Assembly: GCA_026709725.1 (NCBI GenBank)
Contig: JAPOSK010000398.1
Location: 1-5,282, forward strand
Origin: Paracoccaceae bacterium
GTDB lineage: Bacteria; Pseudomonadota; Alphaproteobacteria; Rhodobacterales; Rhodobacteraceae
Reading direction: 5' to 3'
Length of the DNA: 5,282 nucleotides
Below are positions 1 to 5,282 of the stretch, in pieces. Numbering within the stretch: position 1 is the stretch's first letter; every line of letters begins with the position of its first letter. Below the pieces are notes generated by a model. It made no database searches and was not told the origin of the DNA. It saw nothing but the letters and a program-made list of their open reading frames with translations. The position numbers and the translations under genes are program-made.

Positions 1-529
1 CACTGGTCCCGCTTTCGATGCTTGCCCATATACCAGCGGAAACATCTGCGTGGTGAATAAGGGAATGGTCTGGAACCCGAGTATCAGCCGGGAGAGCGTT
101 CAAAGGATAACCGACCCGATCAGCCAACAATCGCCAGAGTGCGAGAAAGCGGATTTTCGGCACTTCGTCCAATCCGCTCACTATGCCATTGATGACATCA
201 ATGACTGCTGCTTCGTCGAGTGCCGGGCACTCAAGGTCGATGACATGACCACTCAATGGGTGAACTGTTCGCAGAATTCCACTCTCTGGTCCAACCGCTC
301 GTTCACCCTGTCTGCCAGCGTTCGGCATGGGAAGTCGCTCGTATATTGATGCCAGCTGGTCCGCCAAACCTGCATCCCGGTCTGGACTCATCGGTCGTTC
401 CGCATCATCCCAGAGCGCTTTTGCCAGGTAATGCTCTGCCCTGGCAACATGGCGCTTGATGTCAAGTGCCTTGTCGACCGGATCGTGCATCCATACACGA
501 AGGAGATTTTCCCAGTCAGTTTCCTTCAT
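1..529 (-). CDS. cas10: Cas10/Cmr2-type type III CRISPR effector subunit, N-terminus only (cut by window edge)
   Basis: The first 176 codons are visible from an ATG at 529; the rest lies beyond position 1. Near the N-terminus is WMHDPVDKALDIKRH (residues 13-27). The H15-D16 pair followed by DPxxKAL matches the start of Cmr2/Cas10 proteins, where it belongs to the circularly permuted HD nuclease domain. Residues 90-94 (HPLSG) and the segment ADTRVPDHSLIHHAD (148-162, with H155, H159, H160 and D162) fit the rest of that domain. In known type III complexes Cas10 is the large subunit: the HD domain cuts ssDNA and the later Palm domains make cyclic oligoadenylate. The Palm/GGDD part is not visible, so cyclase activity cannot be judged. 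The gene starts 9 bases after the cas6 stop without a strong Shine-Dalgarno, suggesting coupled translation. III-B versus another subtype is open, though the sequence leans towards Cmr2. I recognised the family from motifs, without a search. Confidence 0.8.
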   Translation of the reverse strand, partial: MKETDWENLLRVWMHDPVDKALDIKRHVARAEHYLAKALWDDAERPMSPDRDAGLADQLASIYERLPMPNAGRQGERAVGPESGILRTVHPLSGHVIDLECPALDEAAVIDVINGIVSGLDEVPKIRFLALWRLLADRVGYPLNALPADTRVPDHSLIHHADVSAGIWASIESGTS

Positions 530-538
530 CCGTCACAT

Positions 539-1432
539 TCATCTTTGGAGACTTCGCAGACTGTACCTACCTAACCCAAATACCGTTCCCTTGCCAAGAT
601 GAGCCCATTCGCATGCCGCCAGAAGAGGTCGGAATGGACCTGCTCCATCTGGCAGGTCAAGCCAACCGGTCACTCCCCGCATCTCGATTCTCCTTTTCTG
701 TCTTCCTGACCAGCGCACAAGATCATGGCGCTGACCGCACCAGATGGACGCTGGCAGACTGCGAGCGGCTTCCAGTACCATGGCCTGAAGATCCCTGCTT
801 GGGGCGGCAGAAGACAATGCGCACAGACGACGCAGACCGACAATCGCAAGGTCAATAAAACTTGGAGAATCAATCAGGCTCCCGCGACGCAAGAGTCTGA
901 GCGGCCCCTCAAATTCGACACGGAGACTTTCGCTTTTATGCAGCGTCTGCGACATGCAATAAGCTGCAGCATGGAGATTCCACATTTGCGGTTCGCAGAT
1001 CAGCGTTCTGTCTGGCTGAATTCCGCATACCCTTCGGATCCTGAACGGAACACGTCTTGGCCCAAGCCCAGTTTGGGCAGCCTGCTTGAAGGCCCGCAAT
1101 GCAACCGGGGCTTGTCTGCTGGCATAACCGAGAAGCAGCAATTCAACTGCAGGAGCAAATGCAGGATCCGGCGGAGCCGGGCGCATCACGTAGAGAGGCA
1201 TGGGGGGCATATTTGTGCGCTCGCCTTCAGATGTTATTTGCGAGCGGTTTCCTTCAAAAACAGCCCTGTAGACAAGAGGATCAATATCTCTCAAAGCACG
1301 CCCCCAGACACCACGCAACATCGGGACTGTTGCGCGCAAAGAACCTGTATCAAGCAGCATTCGAATTGCGATTATGTCGATTCCCCTGGTCAGGGCAAAC
1401 AGCTCCTCTTCTATCAGACTGTCCAGAGACAC
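539..1432 (-). CDS. cas6: Cas6-family CRISPR RNA-processing RAMP protein
   Basis: This 297-residue protein fits the Cas6 group (usually 220-300 residues) that cuts precursor crRNA within the repeat. The clearest evidence is C-terminal: CEWAHLGKGTVFGLGRY (274-290) is the Cas6 glycine-rich loop, preceded by a GVTGWLDL strand (253-260). Earlier parts also fit: a first ferredoxin-like strand at about 18-28, a helix with LRGVWGRAL (39-47), LYVMRPAPPDP (80-90), GLGPRRVPFRIR (122-133) and EFEGPLRLLRRGSL (173-186). Unusually, there is no histidine before residue 154, whereas many Cas6 enzymes use an N-terminal histidine for catalysis. The start is a GTG with only a weak ribosome site. The frame stays open upstream to the stop of the 54-residue gene but offers no ATG, GTG or TTG. 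It lies 60 bases after that gene and 9 bases before cas10. A non-catalytic RAMP is the main alternative. Confidence 0.82.
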   Translation of the reverse strand: MSLDSLIEEELFALTRGIDIIAIRMLLDTGSLRATVPMLRGVWGRALRDIDPLVYRAVFEGNRSQITSEGERTNMPPMPLYVMRPAPPDPAFAPAVELLLLGYASRQAPVALRAFKQAAQTGLGPRRVPFRIRRVCGIQPDRTLICEPQMWNLHAAAYCMSQTLHKSESLRVEFEGPLRLLRRGSLIDSPSFIDLAIVGLRRLCALSSAAPSRDLQAMVLEAARSLPASIWCGQRHDLVRWSGRQKRRIEMRGVTGWLDLPDGAGPFRPLLAACEWAHLGKGTVFGLGRYSLRSLQR

Positions 1433-1492
1433 CTTGCAAATGACCGGAATCGAAAGGTGATCATGTGGTACAGTGTCGAAGTCGGATTCCTG

Positions 1493-1657
1493 TCATTCTG
1501 GCCGCTCCACACGCTCGATTTTGACTGGCCGGCACAAGGCATCAATCGCTTCCTCAAATGTGGCATCAACACGCAGATCGGCCTCTAGTTCGGCCTTGCC
1601 AGGTTGGTAGTCCTTGCGAGCTATCCTGACGGTGGGCGTGGGTTGTTTTTTGCTCAT
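1493..1657 (-). CDS. Small 54-residue hypothetical protein between nuclease and cas6
   Basis: An ATG at 1657 opens 54 codons ending in TGA. AGGAG (complement of 1666-1670) lies 8 bases before the ATG, the best ribosome binding site in the window, which is the main reason to call this gene. The protein is charged and has no membrane segment or signal peptide. Its middle reads KDYQPGKAELEADL (15-28), then DATFEEAIDAL (31-41) and a short PVKIERV strand (44-50). This resembles small conserved hypothetical proteins I associate loosely with accessory regions, but I cannot name a family or function. It begins 33 bases after the nuclease stop and ends 60 bases before cas6, so it probably shares their transcript. 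It is in the same frame as cas6, separated by one TGA and 20 open codons. Possible roles include a regulator or accessory factor for either neighbour; nothing in the sequence decides. Confidence 0.72.
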   Translation of the reverse strand: MSKKQPTPTVRIARKDYQPGKAELEADLRVDATFEEAIDALCRPVKIERVERPE

Positions 1658-1690
1658 AGTCGAATCTCCTGAGTTGTTTTCCTGGGCATG

Positions 1691-2416
1691 TCATTCCTTG
1701 ATCACAACCGATGACGGAATGCCGATCAGGAGCAATGGACAGGGATTGCCAACACCGCACTCGATTCGGCTTTTCAATTTTTCCCAGTGCGTAGTTGCAG
1801 CCCCGAACTTGTCCGATACAAACTTCTTGGCCCATGTTTCAGCAAAATCACCACTGGAATCAAGAACCATTTTCCTCTGACGCGCTGTTGGATTGACGCC
1901 GAACTTCATCAAATCATCGTAACCGGAAACGTCATTGCTCAAGGCACATTCATGAATAATGCGGACCATCTGATCCTGCACGGCCCGACCGCGGGTGATG
2001 ACGATTCCCACGCTGATCGCGCCCTCTGCATGAAGTCTTTGGAAGTTTTCCAAATCTCGGTCGAAAAAAGGATCCTTATTGTTCCATTCGATTTCGAGTG
2101 CGACTGATCCCTTGCCGGCTTGTCTGACATGGTCGATTTCGTGCGTTGTTCCGGCTCGATGTTCACCATCAACGATCTTACTGATTTCAATGTTACGCTT
2201 ACGCCATCCGCGTTCATTGAATGAATGCCGCAGTCGCTGGGTTGGATGCGATTCCCCGCCACCCCCACGAATCAGCTCAACATCCGCAATCTTGAAATTG
2301 GTCAACACTTCGCACAATTCGCGCAGAGGTTCAGGAAAATCCTCGACCAACACCGCCTCGACATGGTTCCGGGCCTGAATGTCAAATCCCAAATCAGACA
2401 AAATGGACAGTTTCAC
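1691..2416 (-). CDS. BglII/BstYI-like type II restriction endonuclease
   Basis: The predicted 241-residue protein belongs to the BglII-type restriction enzymes, PD-(D/E)xK nucleases that cut short palindromic DNA sites as dimers; BglII itself has 223 residues. The catalytic core is HEIDHVRQAGKGSVALEIEW, with D95, E108 and E110 forming a D...ExE metal site spaced much as in BamHI. WNNKDPFFDRDLENF (111-125) and VGIVITRG (136-143) follow. The C-terminus has GVGNPCPLLLIGIP (221-234), typical of this subgroup. I chose the GTG at 2416 because it overlaps the methylase stop as GTGA, a usual sign of coupled translation. A TTG at 2455 in the same frame would add 13 residues but has no ribosome site. 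The reading frame looks intact, although the partner methylase is broken. The target site cannot be read from sequence; RGATCY-like sites are only a guess by relation to BglII and BstYI. Confidence 0.88.
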   Translation of the reverse strand: MKLSILSDLGFDIQARNHVEAVLVEDFPEPLRELCEVLTNFKIADVELIRGGGGESHPTQRLRHSFNERGWRKRNIEISKIVDGEHRAGTTHEIDHVRQAGKGSVALEIEWNNKDPFFDRDLENFQRLHAEGAISVGIVITRGRAVQDQMVRIIHECALSNDVSGYDDLMKFGVNPTARQRKMVLDSSGDFAETWAKKFVSDKFGAATTHWEKLKSRIECGVGNPCPLLLIGIPSSVVIKE

Positions 2417-3095
2417 GTGGGTATCGCGGCTGAATTGTATGCATAGGTTGGCCAATCCGGTTCATGGTCGGGTCCAGCCTGATCGCCCCAAACGGTCCAA
2501 TCCTCACGCTGGCCGCGCCCGAATAATTCAAGATACGGCCCCCGGCTGCAGGCCTCAATGATTTTATACTGTTCATCCGGTTTGCGTGAGTGTTCACGCT
2601 TGCGGGTTGCCATAAAATTGACTTGACTTCGTCCAGGATCAAGAGTCCTGGCTTTCTTGCCACGAACACCAAACAGAACCAGTTCGGTCACATTGCGAAA
2701 ATAGAACCCAACCCCACGACCGTCCGGTCCGCCGTCTTTCCTGATCTTGTGCCAGACCAAATTGGTCTTGTATTCAAAACCCCACGACTCCAGAGTGTTC
2801 AATCCCCACGGCAACAAAGCATTGGGAACCCATAGATAGCAATGCGCCCGCTCATGCAGAAAATCAGCTACGGGCAGGGCAGCTATCTCGTCGAAACTCA
2901 TTGTTTCATAGCGTTCGAGGCGTCGATGTTCTGGTGCAATCTTTCATGTGCGGTTTGCAAAGCGCCATGGAGGATCGGCCAGGATCGTTCCGAATTTTGC
3001 CCCTCAAGTGCAGAAGCCAATGCCTCGGCAGGGTTTGTTTTGCAATCCTTCCGCTGTGTTTTTGAGTTTGCGCGGTCAACCGCAGGCCCGCTCAC
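2413..3095 (-). pseudogene. MT-A70 family adenine methyltransferase, disrupted by a frameshift and an in-frame TGA
   Basis: This is the modification partner of the downstream nuclease and would transfer methyl from S-adenosylmethionine to adenine N6. The complete gene would encode about 227 residues. The 5' part is read from a GTG at 3095 up to ALASALEG. The frame then shifts at the GGGG run (complement of 3000-3003); one more G would join it to AKFGTILADPPWRFANRT. DPPW (2965-2976) is the catalytic motif. Directly after comes TGA (2944-2946), where relatives carry glycine (NRTGK), then KIAPEHRRLERYET and the remaining 162 residues. These include LVWHKIRKDGGPDGRGVGFY, RNVTELVLFGVRGK, REHSRKPDEQY and GPYLELFGR, the SAM-binding part. 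A restart at ATG 2901, overlapping the stop of the shifted frame as ATGA, could yield only a fragment lacking DPPW. Either the gene is dead or the sequence has two errors. Other genes here end in TGA, so recoding is unlikely. Confidence 0.9.
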
Positions 3096-4093
3096 GATTG
3101 TGCCCCACTGTCCGGTCGGTTGTTCGCAATCAACCGGCGGTATTTCGGACGCTTGACGATCCCGCCCCTGGCAACAGCGGCAAGGAAGGCCACTTTGTCT
3201 TTCTCAAGCAGATTTTGATGGGCGGCGAACTCGGTGATGTGGCGACCCAAATGCCCGGGCAACATCTTGAGACATGTCCCCTCGTGTGCCCGCATGAACA
3301 TGGACCGGAACAACTCAATCCCGTTGGCGTGGATAAGGCCATCGACATATCGCCGGGATGAGTGATTGACGGTTTCGTGCGGGTCGGGGAAGCTCTCATT
3401 GCCACTGAGATCATCGGCACAGACCCTTACACCCTCGGCTGCCATATCGGCAACAAGGCCTCGCAGGGTCTCTCTTGTCGTGTCAGGAACGGTCCGGGTC
3501 GTCACCTGATTGGTTTCCTGGTCCTTGGCCCCGATAACGACAGTCTTGCCCGCCGCCGCCCGGACCGTTGCCTCTTTTCTCTGCGCATTGGACTTGTTCC
3601 TGCGCTTGCCACCCATGGGGGCCTCATCAATCTCGACTGGCCCGCCAAACAATCCACTGCCTCGATTTGTGTTGCCGTTGGCCTCCAGCGCCGTCCGTAA
3701 CCGGTGGGCAAGGAACCATGCGCTGCGGTGGTTGATCTCAAGATCCCGATGCAGTTTCATCGAACAGACACCTTTGAGTGATGTTGTCAAAAAATATGTG
3801 GCAACAATCCAGATCTGATAGCCAAGTTTGGATGCCTCCATGACCGTTCCGGTTCTGGTGCTGAACCGCTTGCCACACTCCTTGTCCCGGCACCGGTAGG
3901 GCATGGTTTTGTGCCTGGCCCCGGTTTGCACATTGGTCGATCCACAGTGCGGGCAAGTGATTCCATTTGGCCAGCGTTGCTGAATGAACCACTGTTCTGC
4001 AGCAGCATTATCGGGCCATTTGCAGAACAGTTGCGTGAGACTCATGCTCTTGCGGTGCGCTTTGCCGGGATTTCCGGTTTGTATTTCAGTCAT
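3092..4093 (-). CDS. IS1595-family transposase (ISXO2-like)
   Basis: This 333-residue protein has the standard IS1595 layout. An N-terminal zinc ribbon uses C47-x2-C50 and C68-x4-C73 and includes YRCRDKECGKRFSTRTGT. A helical linker follows with KLHRDLEINHRSAWFLAHRL (113-132). The DDE-like core has D156 in VEIDE, D227/D228 in CADD and N258 in IHANGIE, matching the family's variant D-D-N/E triad. Length and a natural ending (LIANNRPDSGAQS) indicate a full-length frame. Several positions differ from what I recall of active members: EIDEAPMGG rather than EIDETYIGG, NGIELFR rather than NGIESFW, and EFAAHQN near the usual EFAGRHN. It may therefore be an old copy accumulating changes without frame damage. 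The ATG is 33 bases from a plausible -10 and has only a weak AAGAGA ribosome site. Its TGA overlaps the GTG that opens the methylase frame. Confidence 0.92.
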   Translation of the reverse strand: MTEIQTGNPGKAHRKSMSLTQLFCKWPDNAAAEQWFIQQRWPNGITCPHCGSTNVQTGARHKTMPYRCRDKECGKRFSTRTGTVMEASKLGYQIWIVATYFLTTSLKGVCSMKLHRDLEINHRSAWFLAHRLRTALEANGNTNRGSGLFGGPVEIDEAPMGGKRRNKSNAQRKEATVRAAAGKTVVIGAKDQETNQVTTRTVPDTTRETLRGLVADMAAEGVRVCADDLSGNESFPDPHETVNHSSRRYVDGLIHANGIELFRSMFMRAHEGTCLKMLPGHLGRHITEFAAHQNLLEKDKVAFLAAVARGGIVKRPKYRRLIANNRPDSGAQS

Positions 4094-4129
4094 TGTGGTC
4101 TCTTGATTCGGTCTCAGGTGACTGAAATA
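4082..4129. repeat. Perfect 11-bp inverted repeat across the transposase start and -10 box
   Basis: TATTTCAGTCA at 4082-4092 is exactly mirrored by TGACTGAAATA at 4119-4129, with 26 bases between. One arm covers the second and third bases of the transposase start codon and its first codons; the other covers most of the -10 box. A transcript starting at the transposase promoter would lack the outer arm. A transcript entering from upstream would carry both and could hide the start codon. Confidence 0.75.
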
Positions 4130-4153
4130 TAGCAGAGTGCCGAAAAGTGTCGA
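4126..4153 (-). promoter_or_regulatory. Likely sigma70 promoter of the transposase
   Basis: On the minus strand TCGACA (complement of 4148-4153, five of six matches to TTGACA) is followed by a 16-base spacer and TATATT (complement of 4126-4131). Transcription would start near 4119, about 25 bases before the ATG. With no clear terminator visible between the genes, this promoter may also feed the restriction-modification and CRISPR genes downstream. Confidence 0.5.
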
Positions 4154-4171
4154 GCGGGAATTTTAGGAAAA

Positions 4172-4200
4172 TTGACTCGACTCGTGGCGTATGCTATGAT
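4172..4200 (+). promoter_or_regulatory. Possible sigma70 promoter with extended -10, pointing towards pobA's 3' end
   Basis: TTGACT (4172-4177), a 17-base spacer and TATGAT (4195-4200) preceded by TGC at 4192-4194 make a good sigma70 match with an extended -10. A transcript would begin near 4207 on the plus strand and run towards pobA on the opposite strand. I see no convincing plus-strand protein downstream, so it would give a small or antisense RNA, if it is real. The call rests only on hexamers. Confidence 0.35.
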
Positions 4201-4214
4201 AATACTGTTGGCTG

Positions 4215-4269
4215 AAACAAAAAAGCTGAGAGCCCAAACTCGGTGATTTTCTTCGCTTTAGGCTTCAGC
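4215..4269 (-). terminator. Possible rho-independent terminator downstream of pobA
   Basis: On the minus strand GCTGAAGCC (complement of 4261-4269) can pair with GGCTCTCAGC (complement of 4225-4234), leaving one bulged C, and a run of six T follows at once (complement of 4219-4224), then GTTT. The loop of about 26 bases is long for a strong terminator. The position, about 250 bases after the pobA stop and before the insertion sequence, suits an end for the pobA transcript. Confidence 0.4.
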
Positions 4270-4522
4270 ACCAAGTCGCATAATCCCTAAGAATGACAGG
4301 TTGATCGGCGGGATTCTTCCAAAAGAGTGCAGGCCATTCAGCCTGTTCGGGAGAGATGTTGCCAGATTTGGGCCTTGAAGTTCCGTTTGGTGTACCCAGA
4401 TTTGTAATATCACTTTTTTGTGCAGGAAGAATCTTGTCCGACTGCCAATGCAAAGTTCAGGTTCGACCCTGATGCAGCCTTGTCCTGTTCAGGCTTCCCC
4501 ATTGTGTACGATGGGCATGGAT
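4270..4522. other. Non-coding stretch between pobA and the terminator
   Basis: I see no supported gene here. The longest minus-strand frame (4265-4453, 62 codons) would need a TTG start without a ribosome site and has no recognisable motif. CCAGATTTG occurs twice (4362-4370 and 4397-4405), 35 bases apart, too little to call a repeat family. No tRNA, CRISPR repeat or clear operator was seen. It is probably the 3' untranslated region of pobA or decayed sequence at the edge of the accessory region. Confidence 0.5.
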
Positions 4523-5282
4523 TCAGTAGGGCAGGCCGGTGTAGTTTTCGGCAAAAACTGCCTGCATGCTCCTGTTTCTACAGAGATGTTCAAATTCACT
4601 TTCCTGCATCCGGCGATCAAAATGTGACTGCCCGTCAATCCGGTGAAGCAGATTCGTCATCCACCAGCTGAAGCGGGAGACCTGCCAGACCCGTCGAAGG
4701 GCTGTGGTGCTGTAGTTGGCAAGGAGGGCATGATGATTGTCTCTGATTCGGGCAAGAAGGGCCGCATGGGCATAGTGAACATCGGAAACTGCGAGGTTGA
4801 GCCCCTTGGCACCGGTCGGCGGCACGATATGACCGGCATCACCGCATAGGAGCAGATGACCCGATTGCAGAGAGATGGAAATGGCGCTGCGGAGGGGGGC
4901 GATGGACCTCTCGATTGCGGGCCCCGTAATCAGTGAGTCCGCATGGTCGGCAGGAATCCGGGCCTTGAATTCCGTCCAGAAATCGCTGTCACTCCAGTCT
5001 TCAGGGCGAGCGGCAAGCGGAACCTGGATGTAATAGCGTGACAGGGTGGGGGACCGCATGGAGGCCAGGGCAAACCCGCGTGCACTGCTGGCATAGATGA
5101 GTTCGTCACTGACCGGTGGGGTCTCCGACAGAACACCGAGCCAGCCGAATGGGTAGCTGTGCTCAATTCCCGGTCCATGCATCCGCTCAATGACTCTGCG
5201 GCCAAGACCATGATAGCCATCGCAGGCGACGGCATAATCGCAGTCGATTGTGCAGGGATCGGATCCATTCAGACATGCCGTA
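4523..5282 (-). CDS. pobA: 4-hydroxybenzoate 3-monooxygenase, C-terminal two thirds (N-terminus beyond window)
   Basis: PobA is an FAD enzyme that hydroxylates 4-hydroxybenzoate to protocatechuate using NADPH and oxygen, feeding the beta-ketoadipate pathway in the cytoplasm. About 252 codons are visible; the frame stays open to the window edge. Compared from memory with the Pseudomonas fluorescens enzyme (394 residues), the fragment aligns without gaps from about residue 139. The equivalents of substrate-site Y201, S212, R214, R220, Y222, P293 and Y385 and of FAD-site D286 are all present, in IYASSARGFALASMRS, SRYYIQVPL, GDAGHIVPPTGAKGLNLA and AENYTGLPY. The protein ends directly at LPY, a few residues shorter than that relative. 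The missing part would hold the GxGxxG FAD-binding fold. Nothing looks broken, so the enzyme is probably functional. It is a metabolic gene beside a defence region, so this may be where accessory DNA joined the core genome. Confidence 0.96.
   Translation of the reverse strand, partial: TACLNGSDPCTIDCDYAVACDGYHGLGRRVIERMHGPGIEHSYPFGWLGVLSETPPVSDELIYASSARGFALASMRSPTLSRYYIQVPLAARPEDWSDSDFWTEFKARIPADHADSLITGPAIERSIAPLRSAISISLQSGHLLLCGDAGHIVPPTGAKGLNLAVSDVHYAHAALLARIRDNHHALLANYSTTALRRVWQVSRFSWWMTNLLHRIDGQSHFDRRMQESEFEHLCRNRSMQAVFAENYTGLPY

Larger units (their letters stand above)
3092..4153 (-). mobile_element. IS1595-family insertion sequence, ends not resolved
   Basis: The extent given covers only the transposase and its promoter. 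I compared the sequence outside both ends (about 3000-3095 and 4094-4270) for terminal inverted repeats and an 8-base target duplication and found nothing convincing. The true ends may lie somewhat outside these coordinates, or one end may have been lost. The element sits directly upstream of the methylase, whose first codons begin at the transposase stop, so it may have replaced the original promoter and 5' end of the restriction-modification operon. Confidence 0.7.

Noticed and set aside
1445..1490. GGAATC/GATTCC inverted repeat in the gap before cas6
   Set aside because: Six pairs with about 34 bases between and no T run; too weak for a terminator or operator call.
725..1588. Plus-strand open frame of 287 codons antisense to cas6
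   Set aside because: It mirrors the cas6 coding strand, shows no known motif or ribosome site, and reads as low-quality composition; the minus-strand frame has clear Cas6 motifs.
1566..1835. Minus-strand 89-codon frame covering the nuclease end and the small gene
   Set aside because: It overlaps both in another frame; the 54-codon frame from ATG 1657 has the ribosome site and the plausible protein.
1939..2268. Minus-strand 109-codon frame inside the nuclease gene
   Set aside because: It is an out-of-frame shadow of the BglII-like nuclease with no motif of its own.
2944..2946. Selenocysteine at the methylase TGA
   Set aside because: Relatives carry glycine rather than cysteine here, and a second lesion nearby points to decay or error.
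4265..4453. Minus-strand 62-codon frame between pobA and the insertion sequence
   Set aside because: TTG start, no ribosome site, no recognisable motif; kept only as a note in the intergenic entry.
1..5282. CRISPR array
   Set aside because: No regularly spaced direct repeats of 25-40 bases were found by eye on either strand, despite the cas genes.

Overview
The window is a compact defence region beside a catabolic gene, probably from an alphaproteobacterium. That placement rests on the PobA fragment, an IS1595-type transposase and moderate GC, and I have not tested it phylogenetically. Every gene I can support reads on the minus strand, so transcription order runs from high to low coordinates.

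Right edge (about 4523-5282): the C-terminal two thirds of 4-hydroxybenzoate 3-monooxygenase (pobA), a housekeeping-type aromatic catabolism gene that probably marks the edge of the accessory region. Positions 4094-4522 hold no convincing gene. They contain the transposase promoter, an inverted repeat over the transposase start, a possible outward plus-strand promoter with an extended -10, and a possible minus-strand terminator.

Middle (1691-4093): an IS1595-family transposase is followed directly by a type II restriction-modification pair. The MT-A70 adenine methyltransferase is broken by two lesions about 55 bases apart: a one-base frameshift at a GGGG run, and a TGA where relatives carry glycine. 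The BglII/BstYI-like endonuclease behind it looks intact and is joined to the methylase stop by a GTGA overlap. An intact nuclease next to a broken methylase is the most puzzling feature of the window.

Left (1-1657): a 54-residue protein of unknown function with a good ribosome binding site, then a Cas6-family RAMP protein, then the N-terminus of a Cas10/Cmr2-type protein cut by the window edge. This looks like the start of a type III CRISPR-Cas effector operon whose other subunits lie beyond position 1. No CRISPR array is visible. The Cas6 homologue has a clear C-terminal glycine-rich motif but no histidine in its first 153 residues.

The genes from the methylase to cas10 are separated by 60 bases or less and may be one transcript, so the CRISPR effector genes, the small protein and the nuclease may share expression. 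The families are known ones. What may be new is the arrangement, the orphaned nuclease and the small protein.
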